Below the pieces are notes generated by a model, which ran no database searches, had not been told where the DNA came from, and was given only the letters and a program-made list of their open reading frames with translations. A stretch of DNA of 64,000 nucleotides. Origin: Rhizobium leguminosarum. GTDB taxonomy: Bacteria > Pseudomonadota > Alphaproteobacteria > Rhizobiales > Rhizobiaceae. The first letter of the stretch is position 1. Each line of letters begins with the position of its first letter. Below, in pieces: positions 43,890 to 53,351 of this stretch. The DNA lies in NCBI RefSeq assembly GCF_001679785.1, contig NZ_CP016286.1, forward strand, positions 4,660,501 through 4,724,500. Reading direction: 5' to 3'. Both the position numbers and the translations under genes were made by a program.

Positions 43890-44615
43890 ATGAACCGCCT
43901 GGCGCTGGCGCGCGACATATCGGGACTGGCCGCGACATCAGGCGTCGAAACGGCAGTCCATGGCATCGCTGCCGTCTGCGACCCGCTCGGCGCCCTCTAT
44001 CTGCCCGATGCCGGCCTGCTCGTCGTCTCGGACCTGCATCTGGAAAAGGGCGCAGCCTTTGCCCGCCGCGGCATGATGCTGCCGCCTTACGATACGCTGG
44101 CGACGCTGACCGTTCTTGCCGCCGTCATCTCACGTTACGATCCGAAGCTCGTCATCTCGCTCGGCGACAATTTCCACGACCGCATCGGTTCCAAGCATCT
44201 GCCGGAGAATTTCCGCGCCCTGATCGTCGCGATGGCGCAGGGCCGCGAATGGATCTGGATCAATGGCAACCATGATCCGGATGGCATCGTCGATCTGCCG
44301 GGCACATCCGCCGACGAGATGCATTATGCCGGCCTGACCTTCCGGCACGAGCCGAGGAACGGCTTGCAGAGCGGCGAGATCGCCGGCCACCTGCACCCGT
44401 CGGCGACCGTGCGCCGCCGCGACAAATCCGTCCGCCGCCCGTGCTTTGCCACTGACGGCGCCCGTCTGCTGATGCCGGCCTTCGGCCTCATGAGCGGCGG
44501 TCTGGATCTCGGCCATCAGGCGATGAAGGGCCTGTTCGACAAGGCTTTTCTGGTGGCGCATCTGCTCGGCAAGGACCGGATTTATTCTGTCAGGTACGGG
44601 AATTTGTGGGGGTAG
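43890..44615 (+). CDS. pdeM: Ligase-associated metallophosphoesterase PdeM
   Basis: A 241-residue calcineurin-like nuclease/phosphatase. Metal-binding motifs in order: SDLHLEKG, SLGDNFHD, NGNHDPDG and AGHLHPS. It lies 24 bp after the helicase in the same direction; the pair is a known DNA-repair module. ATG 43890 is preferred over the adjoining GTG at 43887. Confidence 0.93.
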   Translation: MNRLALARDISGLAATSGVETAVHGIAAVCDPLGALYLPDAGLLVVSDLHLEKGAAFARRGMMLPPYDTLATLTVLAAVISRYDPKLVISLGDNFHDRIGSKHLPENFRALIVAMAQGREWIWINGNHDPDGIVDLPGTSADEMHYAGLTFRHEPRNGLQSGEIAGHLHPSATVRRRDKSVRRPCFATDGARLLMPAFGLMSGGLDLGHQAMKGLFDKAFLVAHLLGKDRIYSVRYGNLWG

Positions 44616-44647
44616 TGCCCTTCATATTTGGACGGCACCGCCTAAAC

Positions 44648-45229
44648 TCAATCGCACTCCTGCAACTGCCGCTGATATGTCCCTGCCATCCGCGCAAACT
44701 TCTGCGCCGTCTGCTGCAACTGCCTGTTCGAGCGCCAGTCGCCGCGTTTGTACCCCGTCGGACCGGAATAATAGGCAAGGTAAAGATTATAGGCATCGTT
44801 CAACGGAATGCCGGTCTCCACGCTGTTCTGGTAGTGATACCAGCCGATGAAATCGATCGCGTCGGCGAAGTTCGCCCGCCGCGCGGTCCAGTTCCCCGTC
44901 TGCGACTGGTAGTGGTCCCAGGTCCCGTCGAGTGCCTGCGAATAGCCGTAGGCCGTCGAAGGCCGGGTCCAGGGAATGAAGCCGAACAGCTTGGTGCGCG
45001 GCGGCCGCGCATAGGGCTGGAAGCCGGATTCGGTGTACATCGTCGCCATCAGGATCGGCACGGGCACGCCATATTTCTTCTCCGTCCGCTCGGCGGCACT
45101 CTGCCAGCTGGAGAAGAGCCCGTCGCGCTCGTCGAAGACGGCACAGATGTTCCTCGTCTGCTTCGGCGCCGTCGCGCAGCCGGCAAGCAGCGCGAGACCC
45201 ACGGCCGTCAGGACGATACGAGTACGCAT
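44648..45229 (-). CDS. Lytic-transglycosylase-like lipoprotein
   Basis: A 193-residue protein with lipobox ALLAGC (Cys18). The domain KKYGVPVPILMATMYTESGF, TAYGYSQALDGTWDHYQSQT and YLAYYSGPTGYKRGDW is SLT/goose-lysozyme-like; the Glu in YTESGF is the likely catalytic acid. It would cleave peptidoglycan from the periplasmic leaflet. It is convergent with pdeM. Confidence 0.82.
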   Translation of the reverse strand: MRTRIVLTAVGLALLAGCATAPKQTRNICAVFDERDGLFSSWQSAAERTEKKYGVPVPILMATMYTESGFQPYARPPRTKLFGFIPWTRPSTAYGYSQALDGTWDHYQSQTGNWTARRANFADAIDFIGWYHYQNSVETGIPLNDAYNLYLAYYSGPTGYKRGDWRSNRQLQQTAQKFARMAGTYQRQLQECD

Positions 45230-45272
45230 GACAAAACCTCTCGTTTCCGAGAGATTACTAACTCGTAAATGT

Positions 45273-45346
45273 TAAAAACCGGTTTTTAGTCGAATGCGAA
45301 CTTCCCCGGCTGCCTCCTTGTGCGGCCAGGGATCGATACCCTGGCC
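45273..45346. other. Two palindromes between the lipoprotein and the reductase gene
   Basis: TAAAAACCGGTTTTTA at 45273-45288 is a perfect 16-bp palindrome. GGCCAGGG-7 nt-CCCTGGCC at 45324-45346 is a stable hairpin 26 bp after the 45372 gene's stop and may act as its transcript end. Confidence 0.5.
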
Positions 45347-45371
45347 TGACCATCGGACGGCATCCCATCCA

Positions 45372-45929
45372 CTACGCTTTGACGGGCTCGTAGCGCAGGA
45401 TCACCGCGCCGCCCTCCGTCGTCGAGGATTCGATGAGCTTCAGTGGCACCTGGCCCTCTGCCTGTTTGAAAAGCGGATTGCCGCCGCCGAGGATCACCGG
45501 CACCAGGCAAACCCTGATTTCGTCGATAAGCCCCGCTTTCAGCAGGCTGTCGGCAAGTTCGGCGCTGCCGAAGATGAAGATCGTCTTGCCGTCCTCCTGC
45601 TTCAGCCTCGTCAGTTCGGGGATCGGATCGTTGACGACACGGGCATTGTTCCAGCCGGGCTCGCTCATCGTCCGCGACACGGCGATCTTGGCGATGCCGT
45701 TCATATAGGCCTTGATCTCACCTTCGCCCTCGGCGGTCGGCCAGTAGGAGGCCATGCCCTCATAGGTCTTGCGGCCAAACACCAGCAGATCGCCTTCCCT
45801 GCCGAACTGTTCGGCATAGCGCTGCAGCTCAGGTCCCCAGGCGAAATTGTGGAAGTCGATATCCCAAGGCTTCGTGCCTTCGAAATAACCATCGAGCGTC
45901 ATCAGGTTCCAGACAACAAGCTTTCTCAT
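45372..45929 (-). CDS. Dihydrofolate reductase (RibD C-terminal) family protein
   Basis: A 185-residue protein. ATG 45929 is chosen because AAGGAGG lies six bases before it, while the upstream ATG abuts the ribosome site. RibD_C/DHFR-like fold: KLVVWNLMTLDGYFEG, LVFGRKTYEGMASYWP, IFIFGSAELADSLLKAGLID and VCLVPVILGGGNPLF. The family reduces pyrimidine or related substrates with NADPH, but most stand-alone members are uncharacterised. Confidence 0.9.
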   Translation of the reverse strand: MRKLVVWNLMTLDGYFEGTKPWDIDFHNFAWGPELQRYAEQFGREGDLLVFGRKTYEGMASYWPTAEGEGEIKAYMNGIAKIAVSRTMSEPGWNNARVVNDPIPELTRLKQEDGKTIFIFGSAELADSLLKAGLIDEIRVCLVPVILGGGNPLFKQAEGQVPLKLIESSTTEGGAVILRYEPVKA

Positions 45930-46129
45930 TTCCATCCTCCTTCTGAATTGCCACCCATCAAAACTGGTTGCGTTTAACAACTGGTTGAAAGTTAAGCTGA
46001 CTGATAGCAGAATGCAAGCGGTTTTTTTGGAGCAGAACATTCGGGCAAGCAGCTGCTCCCGCAGGCTTCGTGCTCAGCGCCTTGCCGAGCCTATTTTCGG
46101 GAAGAAATTTTGAGCGCCTTGGCTGTGGA

Positions 46130-46933
46130 TCAGTCCTTGCGGAAGATCAGGCTGGCACCCCAGCCGGTGATGACGGCGAGCAGTACGGCCGCAAAGCCGT
46201 AGAGGATCGGCTGCTCATGCGCCGCATCGGTGATCGTCTGCTCGATGCCGGTCTTGATGACCCGCAGCGGCAACGATTTTTCGGTGACGAAAAGCCCGCT
46301 CTTGAACAGATAGGCGCGCACGGTGTGCACGCCGTTCGGAATGTTTGCCGGCAGGCGCAGGCTCGCCTTGAAGAGGTTGGAGGAAACGAACCGCACGCCA
46401 CTCGGGTTGCGGTCGTAGAGCCCGTCACCCTGCTGCAGTCGCCGGAAGGCGTCGCGGAACTCGCCGAGATTGCTGCCGTCGCCGACGAAGCCGACCGGTG
46501 TCAGCGGAATGTGGTCGATGCCGATCCCCTGATCGGTCAGCTCGAGCGGCGTCGTCAGATCGTCGATCATGCGCGAGCTCGACATCGAATAGGAATGCGG
46601 CACCGCTTCGAAGGTCATCGAGCGGGTGTTGACCCAAATGCCGAAGACGCGTTCCTTCCTGCGTACTGTCGCATCCTCGCGCGGGCCCTCCAGCACCACG
46701 ACCACGTCATACTGGCCAATGGCGAGCAGCAGCTGGTCGGTATTCGAGAGCGCCCCGAAGATGGTCAGATCCGCTCCGTGGAAATCCGAGGTGATGGCGA
46801 TTTCGCTGGTCGACGTGCCGATTTCCAGCCCTTCACGCACCGCTTCCGTTGCTTGCCCCGGCAACCACTGCGCTCCGGCAGAGGCCGGCAGCAGGCAAAG
46901 CAATGCGATGACAGCGGCAGCCAGGCGCATCAA
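46130..46933 (-). CDS. TIGR02186 family protein
   Basis: A 267-residue protein with a signal peptide (MRLAAAVIALLCLLPASAGA), a large beta-rich extracytoplasmic part (ISTSTSEI-like ETGTSTSEIAITSDFHGADL, FGIWVNTRSMTFEAVPHSYS, GVHTVRAYLFKSG) and one C-terminal TM helix (YGFAAVLLAVITGWGASLIF). TIGR02186 genes are typically next to TauE/SafE permeases in alphaproteobacteria, as here with a 4-bp overlap. It probably works with the permease; mechanism unknown. Confidence 0.87.
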   Translation of the reverse strand: MMRLAAAVIALLCLLPASAGAQWLPGQATEAVREGLEIGTSTSEIAITSDFHGADLTIFGALSNTDQLLLAIGQYDVVVVLEGPREDATVRRKERVFGIWVNTRSMTFEAVPHSYSMSSSRMIDDLTTPLELTDQGIGIDHIPLTPVGFVGDGSNLGEFRDAFRRLQQGDGLYDRNPSGVRFVSSNLFKASLRLPANIPNGVHTVRAYLFKSGLFVTEKSLPLRVIKTGIEQTITDAAHEQPILYGFAAVLLAVITGWGASLIFRKD

Positions 46934-47852
46934 TTGCCCGCTCCCATCACCACCGAATAGACGTCGGCCGGCGTCACCACCAGCGCGATCGCAAGACGCA
47001 CGCCGACGGCGAGCACCAGCAGGCCGAGCAGGGCGCGCAGCTGTTCGCCGCGCAGTTTTTGGCCGACGCGCACGCCGTATTGCGCCCCGATGACACCCGC
47101 CACCATCAGAATGAAGGCGAGCACGATGTCGACGGAAAAGTTCGTCGCCGCCTGCACGATCGTCGTATAGGCGGTCACGAAGATGATCTGGAACAGCGAG
47201 GTGCCGACGACGACATTGGTCGGGATACGCAGCAGGTAGATCATCGCCGGCACCATGATGAACCCGCCGCCGACACCCATGATCGAGGTGAGGATGCCGA
47301 TCGCAAAGCCGAGTGCCACGATCGGAATGACGCTGAGAAAGATCTTCGATTTCTTGAAGCGCACCTTCAGCGGCAGCTTGTGCACCCAGTGCTGGTGACC
47401 GGGCTTGCGCGGTGCGGGCGGCTCGTTGCGCGCTGCCCGCCGCATGGCATTGATGCTTTCGAGCAGCATCAGTCCGCCGACCGTGCCGAGGAAGATCACA
47501 TACATCAGCGAGATGATGAGATCGAGCTGGCCGATGGCGCGCAGCAGCGAGAAGATCCAGATGCCGACCGTCGCACCCGCAAGGCCGCCGACCAGCAGCA
47601 CCGTGCCGAGCTTGACGTCGAGCGAGCCGCGCCGGAAATGCGAGATCGCGCCAGATATCGACGACGCCACCACCTGGTTGGCGCCGGTCGCGACGGCGAC
47701 GACGGGGGGATGTTGTAAAAGATCAACAGCGGCGTGATGAGAAAACCGCCGCCGACGCCGAACATTCCAGACAGGAATCCGACGGCCGCCCCCATGCCGA
47801 GAATGATGAAGATGTTCACCGACAATTCTGCGATGGGCAGATAGATTGTCAC
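46930..47852 (-). pseudogene. TauE/SafE family sulfite/anion exporter, frameshifted as given
   Basis: Read in two frames the gene gives a normal ~307-residue TauE/SafE permease: MTIYLPIAELSVNIFIILGM, GFLSGMFGVGGGFLITPLLI, then after the break VASSISGAISHFRRGSLDVK and IMGVGGGFIMVPAMIYLLRI. The break is at 47704-47709, a run of six G (six C on the coding strand) where seven are needed. The total length is 3n-1, and both halves are otherwise perfect, so a one-base deletion or a homopolymer reading error explains it. Overlaps TIGR02186 by 4 bp. Confidence 0.88.
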
Positions 47853-48164
47853 AGCCGACCCCGAATGATGACCGCCCCTGCCGGGCGGTTTCTTGTCACG
47901 TCCCCGTTCGAATGCGCACCATACTGTGAAATCGTTGCCAGAGGCTTTCGATCGGCCCCGTGATTAGCCATAGAGATTGACGGAGAGATCGGTGGCAGAG
48001 GATTCGCCGGATGCGCGGATCGATATGTCCGGGCATAATCCGGCTTTTTTCAGGTTTTGTGACAGGCGAGGGCAAAATTGAAAAAAGCCTTTCGGCATAG
48101 GGCCGCCAGGCATTTTTCATCGCTGGGAACAAAGAGGTGATCCTGCGTCAATGCGACGCGGGAC
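47853..48164. other. Intergenic region, permease / podJ
   Basis: About 310 bp with no recognised gene, repeat or RNA. It should contain the promoter of the permease-TIGR02186 operon. Confidence 0.5.
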
Positions 48165-51100
48165 TCAGATTGCCTTGCTGCCCTGTTTGTTGCGTTCGAG
48201 CAGCGCCTTCACGGTCGCATCGGTCACCTTCCCATCCGGCTCCTGGCCGACGGACTTCTGGAAGTTCTTGATCGCCGTCACGGTCTTCGCGCCCATTTCG
48301 CCGTCCGGCACGCCGGCGTCGAAGCCGTTATTGTTGAGGATCGCCTGGATGTTGCGGATCGCCTTTTTCATGTCGACGCTCGCCGTCTTCGCGCCGGTGC
48401 CTGCCCATTCGTCGGGGATGTCGATGGCGTTCGTGCGGTGGTCGACCGGCTCCGCCTTCCAGAGATCGGCCTTGGCGCGCGCCCGTTCGAGCTGGTCGGG
48501 TTTCATGGCTTTGGCCACTTCGTCGCGCTTCTGCGCCGCATCCTTGTCGCCGCCCTTGGCGGCGATCGCAAACCACTTGTAGGACTCTTCGAGATCCGCC
48601 GGAACCCCGTTGCCGCGTGCGCAGAGGATTGCCAGGTTGAACTGGCTGTCGGTGATGCCGAGGTTCGCTGCCTTGGTGAACCACGAGGCGGCCGTCGCAT
48701 AATCCTGCTGGCCGAGCGCGCCGGAGGCGTAGAGCACGGCGAGATTGTGCATGGCGCTGGCATTGCCCTGGTTGGCCGCCTGTTCGTAGAAGCCCTTCGC
48801 CTTGGCGATGTCGCGTTCGACGCCGTTGCCCTTCTCGTACATGCTGCCGAGCCGGTATTCGGCCGGCGCAAAGCCCTTGTGGGCCGCAAGCTGGTACCAG
48901 CTCGCTGCCTGCTTCTGATCGACCGTCATGCCGTTGCGGCCGTCGGAATAGCGCGCGCCGATCTCGAACAGCGCCAGCGCATCGCCGCTGCTCGCCGCAT
49001 CGGCAAGCGATTTCGGCTGGACGGTTTCGGGAATGGTGATGGCAGCCTGCGGTGCGGGTGCGGGAACGAAGCCCGATGTCTCCTGTGCCGCGCCCGACGG
49101 ACCGGGAGGGGCAAGGGTCGCTGCCCCTTCGCCGTCAAGCGGCGCCACGTCGGTCAGATGCTCGCCGGCGTCAGGTGGGGTTGCTTCCGGCTGCGTCTGT
49201 TCGGCGGCGGGCGGTACAGCATCCGCTGCCGGAGCGGTCGTTCCGAGAGAGGCGGCATCCGGCTGGGCAGGTGTCGCGTCAGGCAAGGCCGGCGACGGAT
49301 TTTCGGCGCCAGTCAGCGCCGAGACTTCTGCTGGCGGCTGCGGCGCGCTCTCGCCACTTGTCAGCGTTCGGGCCAGCGGAAAGGCCATGATCGCGAGCAG
49401 CACGGCGCCGACCGCCAGCAGGATCGGCCGCCGGTAGCGCGAAAAGGCGCTGGTCTTGCCGGTCTTGTCAGAAGCCTTGCCGATCTTATCGGCAGTCGCG
49501 CCCTTCTTCTCGGCCTTGCCGGCTGCCTGCTTCGGATTGGCATCCACCTCCATCGCGGCCGCCTGCGCCGCACGGCGCGCGGCAGCGATATAATCGGCGC
49601 GATCGGTTTCGCCGGCCGGTTTGCCGCGTGCCGCACTCTGGCTGGCGCGAACCCGTTCAAGGATCTTCTTCACGTCAGGTGCGCCCGAGCCCGGCTCGAG
49701 CAGTTCGTTTGCCGCATCGGTCGGCACCACGTCGGTGGGATCGATCGACGGCGCGGGGTCGATCATCGGACGTTCGGTCGCCCGGCTCTCGGCTTTCTTG
49801 CCGGGCAGCAGCCGCTTGCCGAGGCTGGCGAGCAGGCTGGCCTTCGCCGGGGCCTGTGCCGCTGTCGCTGCTTCCGTCGTCTTGGTCGCCGCTTCGATGG
49901 CGATCGCGCTCGTTCCGCTCATGGCGGTGGCTTGCGCCGGGGCGGCAGCTTCGGCGGCGACCTCGGCCGTGCGGATAACAGGAGAAGCCTTCGCGATCGG
50001 GGCAGGGGCCGGCGTCCTGTTCAGCTCCGCTTCGGCCACCATCAGCGCATAGGGATCGACATCGAAATCGACGTCGGCGATCGGCATCTGCGCGGCCGGC
50101 CGCCCGCGATCTTCCATGCCGTCGAGCCGATCGGCGATATGCACCAGCGTCTCGTGCAGCGCCTGGAAAGTCTTGTGCGTGCGTTCCTCGCTGTCGCGGC
50201 TGAGATCCTCGAGGTGGCGAAGATCCTCGGCCAGCGCCGTCAGCGCCGACATGTCGGCGGCGGGCATGACACCCTGCGGGCCGCCATGGCGCGAATAGGC
50301 TTCGACGACGGCCTCTGCCGCCTGGCGTGCGGCCTCGATGATATATTCATCGCTCGTCGCCATGTAATCTTCGATGGCGCCCATGCGCTGGTCGAGTTCG
50401 GGGGTATTACAGCGCTTTCGCGCGGCGCGCTCATCAGCGCCGAAAGATTGGCGATCTGGTCTTCGAGGTTCTTCAGCGCCCGCGGATCGGTCGGCGCTGC
50501 CGATGTGCTCTCTTCCAGCCGGGCGGCAATGTCGCTCAGCCGTCCTTCGAGACGCAGGAAGGCGCCGTCGTCGACTACCGCGGCCGGTGCCGGCGCCTGC
50601 TGCTGATGGGCCATCTCGTCGATGCGCCGGGCGAGATGGTCGAGCCGCTGGGCCAGTACATCGTTGACGGCGCCGTTCTCAAGCGCGTCGATCTTGCGGG
50701 AAATGTCGGAAAGCGTGCCGGTGAGATCGGCCTGCGGCGCAGTCTCCTGCGTGCGCTCTAGCAGATAGGAAAGATGTTCCAGCCGTTCGTCGAGCCGCGA
50801 CGTCGATTCCGCCTTCGTCAGTTCCTCGACGCGTCCCGTCAGCGCCTCCAGCCGCATCGCCAGCTCGTCGGCCGGGTTCACGCGGCTGGCCGCATCATGG
50901 CTCATCAGGTCGATCTGGTCGGCGAGCGCCGCAAGCCGGCTTTCCAGCCGCTGCATCAGACCCGGATCATTTGCAGTGGCGGTGCGGCCGCTTGCCGCGA
51001 TTGCCCGGCTGATCTCGTCGAGCCGCATGTCCATGGCCGCGAACTGCTCGGACATGACCCGGTCGTGCGGCTGGATCATATTGCCGAAATGCTCCATCGC

Positions 51101-51934
51101 CGTGGCGATCGAGATGAGCTTGTCTTCCAGCGCCCGAACAGCCGGGCTTTCGCCCATGCCGCCTATATGGCGCTTGATATCGTCGAGCCGATAGGCGAGC
51201 GAAACGAGCTCTTCCTGCAACCCCTCGGTATCGAGCGCCGCAAGCCGGTTTTCGAAACCGTCCCAGCGATTTTCCAAATGGCGCAGCGAATCTTCGCGCG
51301 CCAGCCCGTCCATCAATGAGCGCAGCTCTTCGAAATCCTCGCGAAGGCCCGTGGCCTCCGGTGCGGCGGAGCGGCCGGTCAGTTGCGTGATGCTCTGGGC
51401 CAGGCGGCCCATGTCCGCGCGTATGTCGTCGGCGAAGCGGCCGTCTCCGGCGTTTGTCTTGATTTCGCGCAGCTCGGCGCGCAGCGCGTTCATTTCGCGG
51501 GTGACGCCCTCGGAAATGTCGCGCTTCAGGTCCTGCCGCAGATTTACGAGCGCCTGGGCGATCTCCGTCATCGTGTCGTCGCCGGCGCGGAAGGCGGGTG
51601 CCGGCACTGGGGCAGCGGCGCGCGGCGCAGGTTCACGAAGCTGCGGAGCCTGCTCGCGTGCATAGGGCCGCTCGCGGCCGGCTTCAAGCGCGCGCTGGCG
51701 TTGACGAATTTCGGCGAGCGGATCCGGCCGCGGCTCGGGCAGGGCTTTTGCTGGCCGGGGAGCATGGGAAGCGGCATAAGGATCGCGCTCGGCCGTTGCC
51801 GCGCGCGGCCGCTGTTCGCGCCCGCTGCCCATCAGCCCTTCGATGCGCGCCTCCAGCCCTTCGATCGTGCGGTTCAGCGCATCGAGCGAGGTCCTGTCGG
51901 ACTGTCGGGAAGGATTTGATCGCGATCCGTTCAT
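48165..51934 (-). pseudogene. podJ: PodJ-type polarity/localization factor, frameshifted as given
   Basis: Two frames join into a ~1256-residue PodJ-like protein. The N-terminal half (from 51934, MNGSRSNPSRQSDRTSLDAL) is a long coiled coil. After the break come an Ala/Pro-rich stretch, one TM helix (RRPILLAVGAVLLAIMAFPL), four or more Sel1 repeats (ALFEIGARYSDGRNG, AEYRLGSMYEKGNG, AMHNLAVLYASGA) and a C-terminal peptidoglycan-binding domain (GVPDGEMGAKTVTAIKNFQK). The break is at ~50399-50403, five G where six are needed. PodJ organises cell poles in Caulobacter and is needed for normal envelope in S. meliloti. An intact gene with a reading error is most likely. Confidence 0.88.
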
Positions 51935-52235
51935 CTTCTTGCTCGCTTCGACTGCTCGACCCCTCGTCAGAGCTCGATCGTTGGCTTTTCGTCTGCTGCC
52001 CGCTTTACGCGGGCCTGAGCGCACCATTCATAAGACGATAGTCAATTAGACTTTCCTCAAGCTGAACGATGTAGCGGCATCCTAAGGGAACGCGAGACGG
52101 GGGAAAGGATGCGGATCACTACTGCTCAATCCGCACCTTTCACGAAACGTGGTAAACAAGCCGTTAATGCCGATGGGAATTTTTTAACGTTTGTGTTCCA
52201 AACGCCGTTTTTGGTGGCAATTGCCCCCGAACGCG

Positions 52236-52382
52236 TCATATCGAATTGCCGCTCGCGCGCTCAGCCCGGCCTGGATATTGCAGCTCGATCTTCACGCCTT
52301 TAGGGCCATAGACGAAGACCTGGCCGAGATCGGTGTCGGGAATATCGTAATATTCGTAGCGATAGCCGCCCGCCAGCAGGGC
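52236..52382 (-). pseudogene. C-terminal remnant of a VOC/glyoxalase-like protein
   Basis: Directly after the SDR stop, an open frame without start reads GYRYEYYDIPDTDLGQVFVY and then GVKIELQYPG before its stop. This is the last ~45 residues of a VOC-type protein with the metal-ligand glutamate (KIELQ). The front of the gene is missing. Confidence 0.55.
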
Positions 52383-53084
52383 TCAGAAGCTCTCCGTCCA
52401 GGGCCGGACTTCCACCTCCAGCGACCATGCGCTGCGGTGCTGGCGAAGCACATCGATATAGGTCTGGGCGATCGCATCCGGCAGCAGCGTGCCATCCGGC
52501 TTCTCCACCCGGTCCGGCCGGATCTGCGAGCGCACCGCGCCGTCGATGACAAAATGCGCGACATGGATGCCCATCGGCCCGAGTTCGCGGGCGGCACTCT
52601 GGGCAAGGCCGCGCAGCGCGAACTTGCCCATCGCGAAGGGGGCCGATTGCGCAAAGCCCTTCACGCTTGCCGACGCGCCGGTGATGAGGATGGCGCCGCG
52701 GCCGCGCGGGATCATCCGTCGCGCCGCCTGCTGCACCACCAGGAAACCGCCGAAAGCAGTGGTCGCAATCGCCTTCTCGACCTCGGCGGGATCGAGTTCG
52801 GCCAGTGGGCCGCGCTGACGGGCGCTGGCGTTGAAGATCACCACGTCAGGCCCGCCGATTGCGGCGGCGGCCTCTTCGAACAGTGCTGCGACGCTCGCCG
52901 GCTGCGAGACGTCGGCGGTAAAGGCGCTGGCGTCCGTTTCATCGACCAGCGCCTGGAGTTTTTCGATATTGCGGGCGGCGAGCCCGACCTTGACGCCCTG
53001 CGCCGACAGTTGCCGGGCAAGCGATGCGCTGATGCCGGAGCCCGCGCCGACAATCAGCGCGCTCTCATAGGGAAAGTCGGTCAT
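52383..53084 (-). CDS. Short-chain dehydrogenase/reductase
   Basis: A 233-residue protein. NAD(P) motif ALIVGAGSGISASLARQL (G-x-G-x-G-x-x variant with GAGSGIS), NASARQRG in place of NNAG, and S/Y/K positions altered: ITGASASVKG, then FAMGKFALRG, where the usual catalytic Tyr of Y-x-x-x-K is Phe or Met (K remains). Catalysis may therefore be impaired or atypical. It is divergent from the acyl-CoA dehydrogenase operon, sharing the region with the palindromic operator, so co-regulation is plausible. Confidence 0.85.
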   Translation of the reverse strand: MTDFPYESALIVGAGSGISASLARQLSAQGVKVGLAARNIEKLQALVDETDASAFTADVSQPASVAALFEEAAAAIGGPDVVIFNASARQRGPLAELDPAEVEKAIATTAFGGFLVVQQAARRMIPRGRGAILITGASASVKGFAQSAPFAMGKFALRGLAQSAARELGPMGIHVAHFVIDGAVRSQIRPDRVEKPDGTLLPDAIAQTYIDVLRQHRSAWSLEVEVRPWTESF

Positions 53085-53266
53085 GATGTCTTCCTCGATG
53101 GATCGTCCCACAGACTTAGGACGTCGGAACGACCTGCGCTACTGCCCGGCCGACACTTCGTTCTGCGATGGACAAGGAAGATGACATGGCGTCTGCTCCT
53201 CCAGCGGTTCATCGCGGCGGATTCGTGCTCTCGAATTTTTAAGAAAAGACGGCACAAGCGCAAAAT

Positions 53267-53288
53267 TTGACGTTTACGCAAACGTCAA
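53267..53288. promoter_or_regulatory. Palindromic operator of the beta-oxidation region
   Basis: Perfect 9-bp arms TTGACGTTT and AAACGTCAA around a 4-nt centre (ACGC), 64 bp before the acyl-CoA dehydrogenase start and ~180 bp from the divergent SDR. The ACGTTTACG core resembles sites described for MerR-type LiuR and other regulators of acyl-CoA catabolism in alphaproteobacteria. The regulator gene is not in this window. Confidence 0.65.
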
Positions 53289-53351
53289 TATTTTGTAAGA
53301 CAGTGGCAAGGCCGTCGCGATCCGGTCAGTCGAATGGGAGGAATTTGAGAG

